In this document: positions 1 through 6,030 of the stretch, in pieces | How the letters are laid out: each line of letters opens with the position of its first letter | Numbering within the stretch: position 1 is the first letter of the stretch | Assembly: GCA_003222935.1 (NCBI GenBank) | Contig: QHXL01000224.1 | Coordinates: 8,575-15,265, forward strand | Length of the DNA stretch: 6,691 nucleotides | Direction: 5' to 3' | DNA from: Acidobacteriota bacterium | GTDB lineage: Bacteria; Acidobacteriota; Blastocatellia; Pyrinomonadales; Pyrinomonadaceae | The notes under the pieces: model-generated | What the model saw: the letters and a program-made list of their open reading frames with translations, nothing else | Database searches by the model: none | What the model was told of the DNA's origin: nothing | Translations under genes and position numbers: made by a program

Positions 1-112
1 TAATCTCCGTGGAGTCAGACGCAGCCGGAGTTTGTGCGACAACCCGGTCAACCGCGAGCAGCGCAAACACCACCAACAAGACTGCGAATAGTGACTTAAA
101 TCTGTGGTCCAT
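1..112 (-). CDS. Exported protein, probably TolC-family outer-membrane efflux channel (5' end only)
   Basis: Only the first 37 codons are in the window, starting at ATG 112..110. They encode a clear Sec signal peptide: a short basic start (MDHRFK), a hydrophobic core (residues 8-21), then VVA before Q27, a good signal peptidase I site (V24, A26 at -3/-1), followed by a polar mature start (QTPAASDSTE). A weak GGGAA Shine-Dalgarno sits about 6 nt upstream, and the gene starts 15 bp after the pump stop codon. Nothing in the 37 residues identifies the family. The TolC/OprM-type assignment is inferred from position: it follows repressor, adaptor and RND pump in the same operon, and the adaptor carries a TolC-docking motif. 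It could instead be another exported protein. The CDS call is firm, the function moderate. Confidence 0.6.
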   Translation of the reverse strand, partial: MDHRFKSLFAVLLVVFALLAVDRVVAQTPAASDSTEI

Positions 113-127
113 GTTATTTCCCAATTC

Positions 128-1237
128 CTAGTGCTTTGAAACCAGGCCGAAAAGTGAAGTCGCAGCACTCGCTGTGCGTCGACGCACTCGGCCAAACATT
201 CTGTGTGCCATGAGATTAATTCGACTCCAAATTCGATTCCTGGCCAGGTCGTCAAAGAGTGAATAGAAGACTGGAACAGCCAGCAGCGTTAGCAACAAAC
301 AAAGAGTCTGTCCACCGACCACCAGTACGCCAATAGAGCGATTCGTGCCCGATCCCGGGCCTGTCGAAAGGGTGAGGGGCAACATGCCCGCGACCAGTGC
401 GATCGTAGTCATCAGGATTGGGCGCAAGCGATCGCGATTAGCGCGAATGATCGCTTCAAACCGTTCCATGCCACGTGAACGCAGCTGATTGGTGTGATCA
501 ATTTGAAGAATTGCGTTCTTCTTCACCACACCAAACAAGAGCAGCAGACCCAGCCCTGAATAGATATTGACGGTCTGTCCGGTCATCAATAGTGAAAGGA
601 TGCCGAACGGAATAGCCAGGGGGAGCGTCAACAAGATCGTCACCGGATGTATGAACGACTCAAACTGCGCCGCCAGCACCATGTACATGAAGACGAATGA
701 GAGCAGAAATGCCAGGGCGAAGTAGTAACCCGCCCGACCCAGCTCTTTGGATCGACCTGCTAAACCCGTGCTGTATGAAGGATCGATGTTCAGTTCTTTC
801 CTGAACTGATCCATCTTCTGGATAACAGCTGCCTGCGAACCTCCCGGCTTAACGTTGGCAAGCAGTGTGACTTGACGTCTTCGATTTAAGCGGTCAATTG
901 CAGACGGACCTGTGCCTTCTTCAAAATGGACCAGGTTATCAAGACTTACCCAACCAACCTTGGTCGACGAAACGATCATCTGCTTCAAACCCTCAACACT
1001 CGTTCGATACTCACCGGTCGCGCGTACGCGAACATCGTATTGATCAGTGCCAGCGTTGAAGGTTGACACTTTTGTGCCGGCGACCAGCGTATTGAGTGCC
1101 TGCGCGATATCACCAACCCGAACGCCCAGGTCTGCTGCACGCGCGCGATCGATAACGACACGAACTTCCGGTTTGCCGGTGACCAGTGTCGAATCCACGT
1201 CGACGACGTCCGGGATTGTTTTCATCTTGGCGAGCAA
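128..1237 (-). CDS. HAE-1 RND efflux transporter, C-terminal part (separated by frameshift)
   Basis: This is the second half of an AcrB-like proton/drug antiporter of the inner membrane. The first possible start here is TTG 1237, which gives 369 residues, but it is not a believable gene start: the same frame is open back to 1369, and those 44 extra codons (with ISGGGFRNAD and VIGGPDL) are typical RND porter-domain sequence. Visible parts are the porter/docking region (about 1-165), then TM8-TM12 starting near FALAFLLSFVFMYMVLAAQF (173-192). GVVKKNAIL holds K240, equivalent to AcrB K940 of the proton relay, and RLRPILMTT (270-278) matches the TM11 region. The tail beyond residue 335 is Arg-rich. 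Alone it lacks TM1-7 and the Asp-Asp pair, so it cannot pump. It continues the 3311..1296 reading frame after a one-base shift. Confidence 0.85.
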   Translation of the reverse strand: MLAKMKTIPDVVDVDSTLVTGKPEVRVVIDRARAADLGVRVGDIAQALNTLVAGTKVSTFNAGTDQYDVRVRATGEYRTSVEGLKQMIVSSTKVGWVSLDNLVHFEEGTGPSAIDRLNRRRQVTLLANVKPGGSQAAVIQKMDQFRKELNIDPSYSTGLAGRSKELGRAGYYFALAFLLSFVFMYMVLAAQFESFIHPVTILLTLPLAIPFGILSLLMTGQTVNIYSGLGLLLLFGVVKKNAILQIDHTNQLRSRGMERFEAIIRANRDRLRPILMTTIALVAGMLPLTLSTGPGSGTNRSIGVLVVGGQTLCLLLTLLAVPVFYSLFDDLARNRIWSRINLMAHRMFGRVRRRTASAATSLFGLVSKH

Positions 1238-1295
1238 TGCATCCGAATACTCGGTTAACTTCGCCAGGTCTGGACCACCAATGACGTATTGAATA

Positions 1296-3311
1296 TCAGC
1301 ATTGCGAAAACCGCCGCCGGAAATCGCAGCAACTTGCTGAACGCTCGTCCGCAGCTTTCCGTCTGACTGCTACTTCGGAGCGTGCGCGAACCATCAGTTG
1401 ATTCTGCGAGTCCTTACGTTCGCCAATCGGAGTCAACTTCACATAGATAGAGGCGACGTTAACTTGCTCCTGTTGGCCGCCGCCAATCGTAGTCAACGTG
1501 TCTGTCACACCCGGCAGTTTTCGCAAGTCAACCGCAATACGTTCAGCCAAAGTCGATGTAGCCGGGAGCGTCGAGCCTTCCGGAGCGCGGACGTTGATCT
1601 CGAATTGTGCCTGGTCATCAACGGGTAAAAAGTTTTTTCCGACGAACATGAACAAAGGGATGATGCTGACGATTACCAGCAAGCACGCCGCGACAATGAC
1701 CCAGCGATGGTTCATCGACCAGGTCAACAGTCTCGTGTAGGTGCGATCAATCGGACGATAAAATCTCGACTCTTTTGAACCATGGTCAGCAGGTTCGGTG
1801 TGTTTCTCAAACGCGCGTTCCTTTTCGTCGTCACTCCGTTTGATCAGGCGCGCTGCCAACATTGGGGTCAGCGTGAACGACACGAGCAGCGAAACAGCAA
1901 TGGCGAAGGATGAAGTCAGACCAAACGACGACATGAACCGCCCGACAATTCCGCCCATGAAACCAACAGGCAGAAACACCGCCAGGAGCGAAAGCGTTGT
2001 GGCCATGACGGCGAGTCCGATTTCCTTTGTGCCTTCAATTGCTGCCTGGAAGGGATGTACTCCCTTTTCTTCAATGAAGCGGAAGATGTTTTCCAGGACA
2101 ACGATGGCGTCGTCGATAACAATGCCGACCATCAAGGTCAGCGCCAACATCGTGATCTGATTCAGCGTGAAGCCCATTGCGGCCATCAAACCGAATGTCG
2201 CAATCAACGATGTGGGAATCGCAAGACCGGCAATTATTGTGGAACGAAAACTCCAAAGGAATACGAATACGACTATCGCCGCCAGGATACTTCCTTCGAT
2301 CAAGTGCGTTTGAATCGCTTCGATTGAAGCTTTGATGAAGATCGACTGGTCGCCGACGACTTCAGTCTTGAATCCCGGAGGCAGGGTCTTCGCAATTTCC
2401 GCGAGTCGCTCCTTGACGGCATCGGCAACCGCAACTGTGTTCTGTCCTGACTGCTTGGAAACAGTCAGCGTTACCGCTGGAAGGCCGTTGAGTTTTGCCT
2501 CAGTGCGAGGCTCCTCGGCGCCGTCTTCGGCGTAGCCAATATCACTTATCTTGACTGCATAGGTTCCGCGATTTCCCACGACCAGGTTGTTGAACTCGGA
2601 AGGTTCGATAATCCTTCCCATGGTTCGCACGGTCAGTTCGCGAGCACCTTCATCCACGCGTCCGCCCGGCAACTCCATGTTTTGCGCGCGCACGGCGTCA
2701 GCAACCTGGGCCACCGTTACGTTGAATGCGCGCAACTTGTCTGGATCGACCCAGACCTGAATTTCCCTTGTGCGACCGCCGATGATCTGCACATCACCTA
2801 CACCGTTAATCGACTCAATCTGTTGCTTGATCTTCTTGTCGGCAATCTCAGTGACTTCGCGCAACGATCGAGGCGCCGAAACGGCTATTCGAACCACCGG
2901 CGCCGCATCGGTGTCGAGCTTTTGCACGATCGGTTTTTCGGCGGTAACAGGAAGTTCGTTAGTGATAAGTTCGATCTTGTTTCGTATTTCCTGCGCTGCA
3001 ACGTCCGGGTTTTTCTCAAGTAGAAAGGTAATGAATACTTGCGAGACACCTTCGACTGAGGTTGAGCGAAGCTCGTCAATACCAGAGACGGTGTTGACTG
3101 CACCTTCGACCTTATCCGTGATCTCAGTTTCGACCTCCTGCGGCGACGCCCCAGGATTTACGACCGTTACTGTGATTGTGGGTAAGTCGATCTTGGGGAA
3201 AAGATCTACACCGAGTGATTTGTAGGAGAACAATCCGACGACCGTCAGGCTCAGTATGAGCATGGTCGCAAAAACCGGACGTCGAACACAGATTTCAGCT
3301 AACTTTTGCAT
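1296..3311 (-). CDS. HAE-1 RND efflux transporter, N-terminal part (frameshifted, premature stop)
   Basis: AcrB/MexB-type inner-membrane drug:H+ antiporter subunit, 671 residues as read. It starts at ATG 3311 with AAGGA 4 nt upstream. TM1 lies at about 13-30, followed by the porter domain with NPGASPQEVE (52-61) and the first docking region. TM2-TM6 lie between about 338 and 490. TM4 contains GIVIDDAIVVLEN with the proton-relay pair D400-D401. TM7 is near 536-556, followed by the second porter domain (FLPVDDQAQFEI). Homology stops at about residue 648-652. The last roughly 20 residues (ending CCDFRRRFSQC) are out-of-frame readthrough to a TGA at 1298..1296. Joined to the downstream frame the product would be about 1,060 residues, normal for HAE-1 pumps. 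As written it lacks TM8-12. It lies 99 bp after the adaptor gene. Substrates cannot be read from the sequence. Confidence 0.88.
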   Translation of the reverse strand: MQKLAEICVRRPVFATMLILSLTVVGLFSYKSLGVDLFPKIDLPTITVTVVNPGASPQEVETEITDKVEGAVNTVSGIDELRSTSVEGVSQVFITFLLEKNPDVAAQEIRNKIELITNELPVTAEKPIVQKLDTDAAPVVRIAVSAPRSLREVTEIADKKIKQQIESINGVGDVQIIGGRTREIQVWVDPDKLRAFNVTVAQVADAVRAQNMELPGGRVDEGARELTVRTMGRIIEPSEFNNLVVGNRGTYAVKISDIGYAEDGAEEPRTEAKLNGLPAVTLTVSKQSGQNTVAVADAVKERLAEIAKTLPPGFKTEVVGDQSIFIKASIEAIQTHLIEGSILAAIVVFVFLWSFRSTIIAGLAIPTSLIATFGLMAAMGFTLNQITMLALTLMVGIVIDDAIVVLENIFRFIEEKGVHPFQAAIEGTKEIGLAVMATTLSLLAVFLPVGFMGGIVGRFMSSFGLTSSFAIAVSLLVSFTLTPMLAARLIKRSDDEKERAFEKHTEPADHGSKESRFYRPIDRTYTRLLTWSMNHRWVIVAACLLVIVSIIPLFMFVGKNFLPVDDQAQFEINVRAPEGSTLPATSTLAERIAVDLRKLPGVTDTLTTIGGGQQEQVNVASIYVKLTPIGERKDSQNQLMVRARSEVAVRRKAADERSASCCDFRRRFSQC
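1350..1372 (-). other. Frameshift junction within the RND pump gene
   Basis: Reading leftwards, pump homology passes from the upstream frame (ending LMVRARSEV) to the downstream frame (KLRTSVQQVAAISGGG). The change needs one base skipped, so there is one extra base or a two-base loss. It must lie left of the downstream frame's TAG at 1372..1370 and right of about 1350, where good downstream homology begins. A three-base A run (1358..1356 on the minus strand) is one candidate for an extra base; dropping one base in the GTAGCAG stretch is another. It may be a true mutation or a sequencing/assembly error. I cannot tell which from the sequence. Confidence 0.85.
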
Positions 3312-3317
3312 TGGTTC

Positions 3318-3378
3318 CTTGCCTTGGGGCTTGGTGCGTTGGTCTTAGGTCTTTGATCTTTGATCTTTGTGCTTTGGT
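3318..3378. repeat. Degenerate 7-bp tandem array (CTTTGRT-like)
   Basis: On the + strand, consecutive 7-bp units start at 3323, 3330, 3337, 3344, 3351, 3358, 3365 and 3372: CTTGGGG, CTTGGTG, CGTTGGT, CTTAGGT, CTTTGAT, CTTTGAT, CTTTGTG, CTTTGGT. A short unit CTTGC precedes them at 3318. Two adjacent units are identical and the rest drift, with the phase kept exactly throughout. On the transcribed (minus) strand the unit reads about RYCAAAG. The array sits between adaptor and pump genes, and its left edge touches the pump Shine-Dalgarno (AAGGA, 3320..3316). Confidence 0.8.
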
Positions 3379-3388
3379 TTCTCTTCGA

Positions 3389-3416
3389 ATCTGAGATCTG
3401 AAATCTGAGATTAGCT
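3389..3416. repeat. Second 7-bp tandem array (ATCTGAR) at the adaptor stop codon
   Basis: Units ATCTGAG (3389), ATCTGAA (3396) and ATCTGAG (3403) are followed by a decayed ATTAGCT (3410) that contains the adaptor stop codon (TAA on the minus strand, 3413..3411). The same array can be seen as a 10-bp direct repeat, AATCTGAGAT, at 3388-3397 and 3402-3411. The unit differs from the neighbouring CTTTGRT array and is out of phase with it by 3 bp, so these look like two separate expansions with the same period. Confidence 0.75.
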
Positions 3417-4664
3417 TTTCACCTGAACGCCATCTCCTAGGAGTTCCAGGTTACTCGTCGCAACTTTCTCATCCGCTGCCACGCCTGACTTCACCTGGAC
3501 GAGATCGCCTTCAGTCTGTCCGACCTGTACCAGGCGTTGTTCAACATGCCCGTCCTTGACGACATACACGCGACTCACTCCTGCCTCAGTTACGATGGCT
3601 CGCGACGGAACAAGCACAGATGAAACTGCTCGCGGTTGTAGAATGCGCACCGTTGCAAACTGGCCCGGCTTCAGTGCCCCGTTTCCATTTTCTATCTCCG
3701 CCTCGACCGTCATTGTCCTCGAATTTGCAGTAACGTTTGGAGCGATGCGGGCAATACGACCGCTAAAATTCTTGTCGGGCCAGGCGCTGGTCGTTGCCGA
3801 GACTGATTGGCCTACCTGAACTTCGGGAATCGCCTGTTCAGGAATATCGATGCGAACACGCATAGGATTTGTACGCACTATCGTCGCCACTTTTTGTGTT
3901 GGCGAAACGTACTCCCCAAGGTCTGCGGTTCGTTCCGCCACAAAGCCGTCGATTGGCGAAGGAATCACCGCGTACGAAAGATTCTTCCGGGCCAGGGCGA
4001 GTTGAGATTCAGCATTTGCTACGTTAGTTCGGGCTACGTCGACCCCGGCGTAGTTCTGACGTGCCTGGGCGATCGCCGCGTCGTACTGCTCCTTCAATTG
4101 ATCTCGACGCGCCCTCTGTTCGTCGTAAAAAGAGCGAGAGACATCTCCCGACTCGATCAGCTTTTCCGCGCGACGCAAATTCTTGTCAGCGAGATCCAAC
4201 GCGACCTTTGCAGCAGAAACTTCCGCTACTCGGTTTGGATCAAAAGCTTGACCGGATCTGAGTCCAATCTTTTCTTCTGCCTGACGAACTGCAGCTTTGG
4301 CTTGATCGACTTGAGTTACAGACTGAGCTACGCGAAGCTTCAGCTCTGAATCGTCCAAACGAACGAGCGTTTGTCCACGCCTCACGGCCGAACCAATATC
4401 AACTCCGACTTCTATGACCTTGCCTGAAGTTTGCGGAGCGACATCTGTCTGCTGATCGCCACTCAAACTTCCTGTAGCCTCAAAGAACTGAGGCAAGTCG
4501 CGTTTGATTGCAGCAGCAGTGGTTACTTCGACAACTTTTGGAGTGGTCGACGTCTCGTCCTTACGAACGTTGGCCTTTGATCCTCCGCATGCCGACAAAA
4601 AAAGCGCGACGCTGACAAGCGCAACACTCAGAATTACCAGTTGAAGTTTCCTGGGAGATATCAT
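3411..4664 (-). CDS. RND efflux periplasmic adaptor lipoprotein (AcrA/MexA type, HlyD superfamily)
   Basis: Membrane-fusion subunit that links an inner-membrane RND pump to an outer-membrane channel; 417 residues, a usual length. A lipoprotein signal peptide ends in lipobox LSAC, with the lipidated cysteine at C26 followed by Gly. The first half of the lipoyl-like barrel-sandwich domain is at about 64-105 (SGKVIEVGVDIGSAVRRGQ). A long coiled-coil hairpin spans about 106-230. The second lipoyl half is at 231-265 (PSPIDGFVAERTADLGEYVS). The beta-barrel (about 266-345, ALKPGQFATVRI) and membrane-proximal domain follow. At the hairpin tip R165, L169 and S176 match RxxxLxxxxxxS, the RLS motif by which AcrA-type adaptors meet TolC-type channels. 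It starts 8 bp after the repressor gene, and its Shine-Dalgarno (AAGGA) lies inside the end of that gene, so translation is probably coupled. The reading frame is intact. Confidence 0.93.
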   Translation of the reverse strand: MISPRKLQLVILSVALVSVALFLSACGGSKANVRKDETSTTPKVVEVTTAAAIKRDLPQFFEATGSLSGDQQTDVAPQTSGKVIEVGVDIGSAVRRGQTLVRLDDSELKLRVAQSVTQVDQAKAAVRQAEEKIGLRSGQAFDPNRVAEVSAAKVALDLADKNLRRAEKLIESGDVSRSFYDEQRARRDQLKEQYDAAIAQARQNYAGVDVARTNVANAESQLALARKNLSYAVIPSPIDGFVAERTADLGEYVSPTQKVATIVRTNPMRVRIDIPEQAIPEVQVGQSVSATTSAWPDKNFSGRIARIAPNVTANSRTMTVEAEIENGNGALKPGQFATVRILQPRAVSSVLVPSRAIVTEAGVSRVYVVKDGHVEQRLVQVGQTEGDLVQVKSGVAADEKVATSNLELLGDGVQVKS

Positions 4665-4672
4665 CGTGATTC

Positions 4673-5404
4673 TTATTCCTTGGTCTGTTTATTTCTCGAG
4701 CCGTTGCCCGATTGAACGTTGCGTCGACTGTTTGGATTCGACGTCGGTGTCGTGATTCCGTTCAACAAGATGTCAGTAAAGTTTTTTGCGGCTACCTCGT
4801 TGGAGATATTCAGCAGTCGTCGCGTGGGATCCCAGAGGTTGTTGTTCAGCGAGTGGTGCATCACCATTCCGATAAAGGAGCGAACAACGATCGCCGGATC
4901 GACTTCGACAAAAGCGCCATCCCGCTGTCTTTCGGAGATGTAGCTTCCCAAAAACTCGTAAACGCGAAGCACAAAACGATCAAAAAACATTTGTGCCAAC
5001 TCGTGTTTTTCAAGTGCCGAGTAAAGCAACAATCTTTGAAAGTCAGGATCGTGCTGGTGATGTTCGAGCGCACCTAGCGCTAACCCTTCGAAAACTGAGC
5101 GGTCGTCTTTTCGACTGATGGCTTCCCGGGCCGTTTCGGCAGGCTCAAACTTGTCGACTGACGCGCAAGCCTTGTGATCGAGAATCGCGGCGTAGAGTTC
5201 TTCTTTCGTCGCAAAGTGACGAAAGACCATAGCCTCCGAAACCCCGGCCGCCTGTGCAATTTCCTTGGTTGTGGTGCCGCGGAAACCTCTTGCCGAAAAT
5301 AGACTTACAGCCACAGCGAGGATCTGGAGACGTCGCTCTTCCCCGGCCATTCGGGGTCCGTTTGACCCGCCATTTGGATTTACCAGTGTGATTTGTTTGC
5401 TCAA
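4673..5404 (-). CDS. TetR/AcrR-family transcriptional repressor of the efflux operon
   Basis: DNA-binding repressor of 243 residues from a TTG start at 5404. An in-frame TAA lies directly before the TTG, so no longer start exists. GGAAG 7 nt upstream serves as Shine-Dalgarno. ATG 5350 (residue 19, MAGEERRLQIL) would give a more typical TetR N-terminus and is a real alternative. The N-terminal three-helix DNA-binding domain lies at about 24-72. Its helix-turn-helix is TTKEIAQAAGVSEAMVFRHF (45-64), followed by the TetR-typical KEELYAAIL. The C-terminal ligand-binding and dimerisation domain (about 85-215) is variable, as expected, and ends in a polar Asn/Ser-rich tail. It is the first gene of the operon, 8 bp before the adaptor, and sits just downstream of a 16-bp palindrome that suits a TetR dimer, so autorepression is likely. 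The inducing ligand cannot be predicted. Confidence 0.92.
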   Translation of the reverse strand: MSKQITLVNPNGGSNGPRMAGEERRLQILAVAVSLFSARGFRGTTTKEIAQAAGVSEAMVFRHFATKEELYAAILDHKACASVDKFEPAETAREAISRKDDRSVFEGLALGALEHHQHDPDFQRLLLYSALEKHELAQMFFDRFVLRVYEFLGSYISERQRDGAFVEVDPAIVVRSFIGMVMHHSLNNNLWDPTRRLLNISNEVAAKNFTDILLNGITTPTSNPNSRRNVQSGNGSRNKQTKE

Positions 5405-5439
5405 TTACCTGCTTCCGAAACTACCTTCCCAAGCTCGCA

Positions 5440-5455
5440 AAGTAAGTACTTACTT
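5440..5455. promoter_or_regulatory. 16-bp perfect palindrome, probable TetR-family operator
   Basis: AAGTAAGTACTTACTT is a perfect palindrome centred between 5447 and 5448, 36 bp upstream of the repressor TTG. An overlapping weaker dyad, TTACC-ACC-GGTAA, lies at 5454-5466. The site falls where the -10 element of the adjacent promoter is expected, so a bound repressor dimer would block polymerase. The assignment to the neighbouring TetR protein is inferred from position and symmetry. Confidence 0.7.
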
Positions 5456-5479
5456 ACCACCGGTAATGAGATGTGTCAA
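5451..5479 (-). promoter_or_regulatory. Probable sigma-70-type promoter of the efflux operon
   Basis: A consensus -35 box TTGACA lies on the minus strand at 5479..5474. With a 17-nt spacer the -10 position falls at 5456..5451 (TAAGTA), a poor match to TATAAT that overlaps the palindromic operator. The -35 is convincing; the -10 is weak. Transcription would run leftwards through repressor, adaptor, pump and channel genes. Confidence 0.5.
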
Positions 5480-5541
5480 GGAGGGTTTTAGTTCGGTTAA
5501 GAATTGATCGTGGAAATGTTGTACGAATAGCGACCTTTCGA

Positions 5542-5576
5542 GTCGGCTTGCTTGTATTTATTCACAACAAGCCGAC
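5542..5576. other. Strong inverted repeat (hairpin/cruciform or spaced operator) in the divergent intergenic region
   Basis: GTCGGCTTG (5542-5550) pairs perfectly with CAAGCCGAC (5568-5576). After a single bulged C (5551), TTGT (5552-5555) pairs with ACAA (5564-5567), leaving an 8-nt AT-rich loop. No T-run follows on either strand, so it does not look like an intrinsic terminator. It lies between the two divergent promoters and may be untranscribed. Apart from the elements listed here, I see no gene in the 302-bp interval 5405-5706. Confidence 0.6.
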
Positions 5577-5626
5577 CGGTCTGATCGTTACTACTATCAA
5601 GAGCACAGGCGTTTTTACTGAGAATG

Positions 5627-5654
5627 GTGAACTGCGACTGAGTAGGCACGTCTA
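5627..5654 (+). promoter_or_regulatory. Possible ECF-sigma-type promoter for the YqjD/YqjE-like operon
   Basis: GGTGAAC (5626-5632 region) is followed after 16 nt by CGTCTA (5649-5654), resembling the -35 GAAC and -10 CGTC/GTCTA elements of several ECF sigma factors. The spacing to the first gene leaves a short leader of roughly 45 nt. I found no convincing sigma-70 promoter in this stretch. Short motifs like these arise by chance, so this is tentative. Confidence 0.3.
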
Positions 5655-5706
5655 TTGCTCACTATTTGACGTTAACGTTCTACACCCAAAAGAGGAGATT
5701 TAGACA

Positions 5707-5997
5707 ATGCCAGAAAATGGAAGCATCAATGAAGCAGCAACAGGAACCGCAACCGCCCTATCACAAACAGCACAAGACTACGGTCAAAAGATTTCAGAAG
5801 TCGCAACGCAAGCTAAAGACTACGTAAGTGAAAAAGTTTCAGTTGTCGGCGACAGGATCAAAGACTTGCAGAACGCAGATCTCGGCGAGTTGGCTGATAA
5901 CTGCAAAGACTACGCGCGCAAAAATCCGGGTCAGGCGATTCTGATATCGGCGGCCGCAGGATTATTGCTCGGCCTGGTTCTTCGCAGCCGTCGGTGA
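5707..5997 (+). CDS. DUF883 (ElaB/YqjD/YgaM-like) tail-anchored membrane protein
   Basis: Small protein of 96 residues, close to the roughly 100 of E. coli YqjD and ElaB. A strong Shine-Dalgarno GAGGAGA lies 8 nt before the ATG. The N-terminus (1-20) is Ala/Thr/Ser-rich. Residues 20-70 form an amphipathic, LEA-like helix with repeated AKDYVSEKV / CKDYARK patterns. The C-terminus has the family's signature: RKNPGQ (71-76), a Gly/Ala-rich membrane segment (about 77-92) and a basic end, RSRR. In E. coli, relatives are inner-membrane, stationary-phase proteins, and YqjD binds ribosomes; whether this one does is unknown. It is followed after 33 bp by a YqjE-like gene, the same order as E. coli yqjD-yqjE, which strengthens the assignment. 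There is one cysteine, C66. Confidence 0.82.
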   Translation: MPENGSINEAATGTATALSQTAQDYGQKISEVATQAKDYVSEKVSVVGDRIKDLQNADLGELADNCKDYARKNPGQAILISAAAGLLLGLVLRSRR

Positions 5998-6030
5998 AAT
6001 TAACTGAGCTCTATAAACGAGGGGGATAAC

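Noticed and set aside
1047..1292. 81-codon open frame on the + strand opposite the pump C-terminal part
   Set aside because: Antisense shadow; the minus strand has clear RND homology throughout.
1350..1372. Programmed ribosomal frameshift
   Set aside because: No recognised slippery site, internal Shine-Dalgarno or downstream structure is evident, and RND pumps are not known to need frameshifting. Mutation or sequencing error is simpler.
2770..3225. 151-codon open frame on the + strand opposite the pump gene
   Set aside because: It is Ser/Thr-rich antisense shadow of a well-conserved RND coding region, with no Shine-Dalgarno or recognisable domain.
3318..3416. CRISPR-like array
   Set aside because: The units are 7 bp with no spacers, a simple tandem repeat rather than repeat-spacer architecture.
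3807..4349. 180-codon open frame on the + strand opposite the adaptor gene
   Set aside because: The opposite strand encodes a complete adaptor with all expected domains; the shadow has Cys/Arg-rich random-looking composition.
5542..5576. Intrinsic terminator
   Set aside because: The stem is strong but no T-tract follows on either strand, and both flanking operons are transcribed away from it.
5473..5703. 76-codon GTG-started frame across the divergent intergenic region
   Set aside because: No Shine-Dalgarno before the GTG (the AAGGAGG lies after it). It runs through the efflux -35 box, the hairpin and the proposed promoter, and shows no recognisable protein features.
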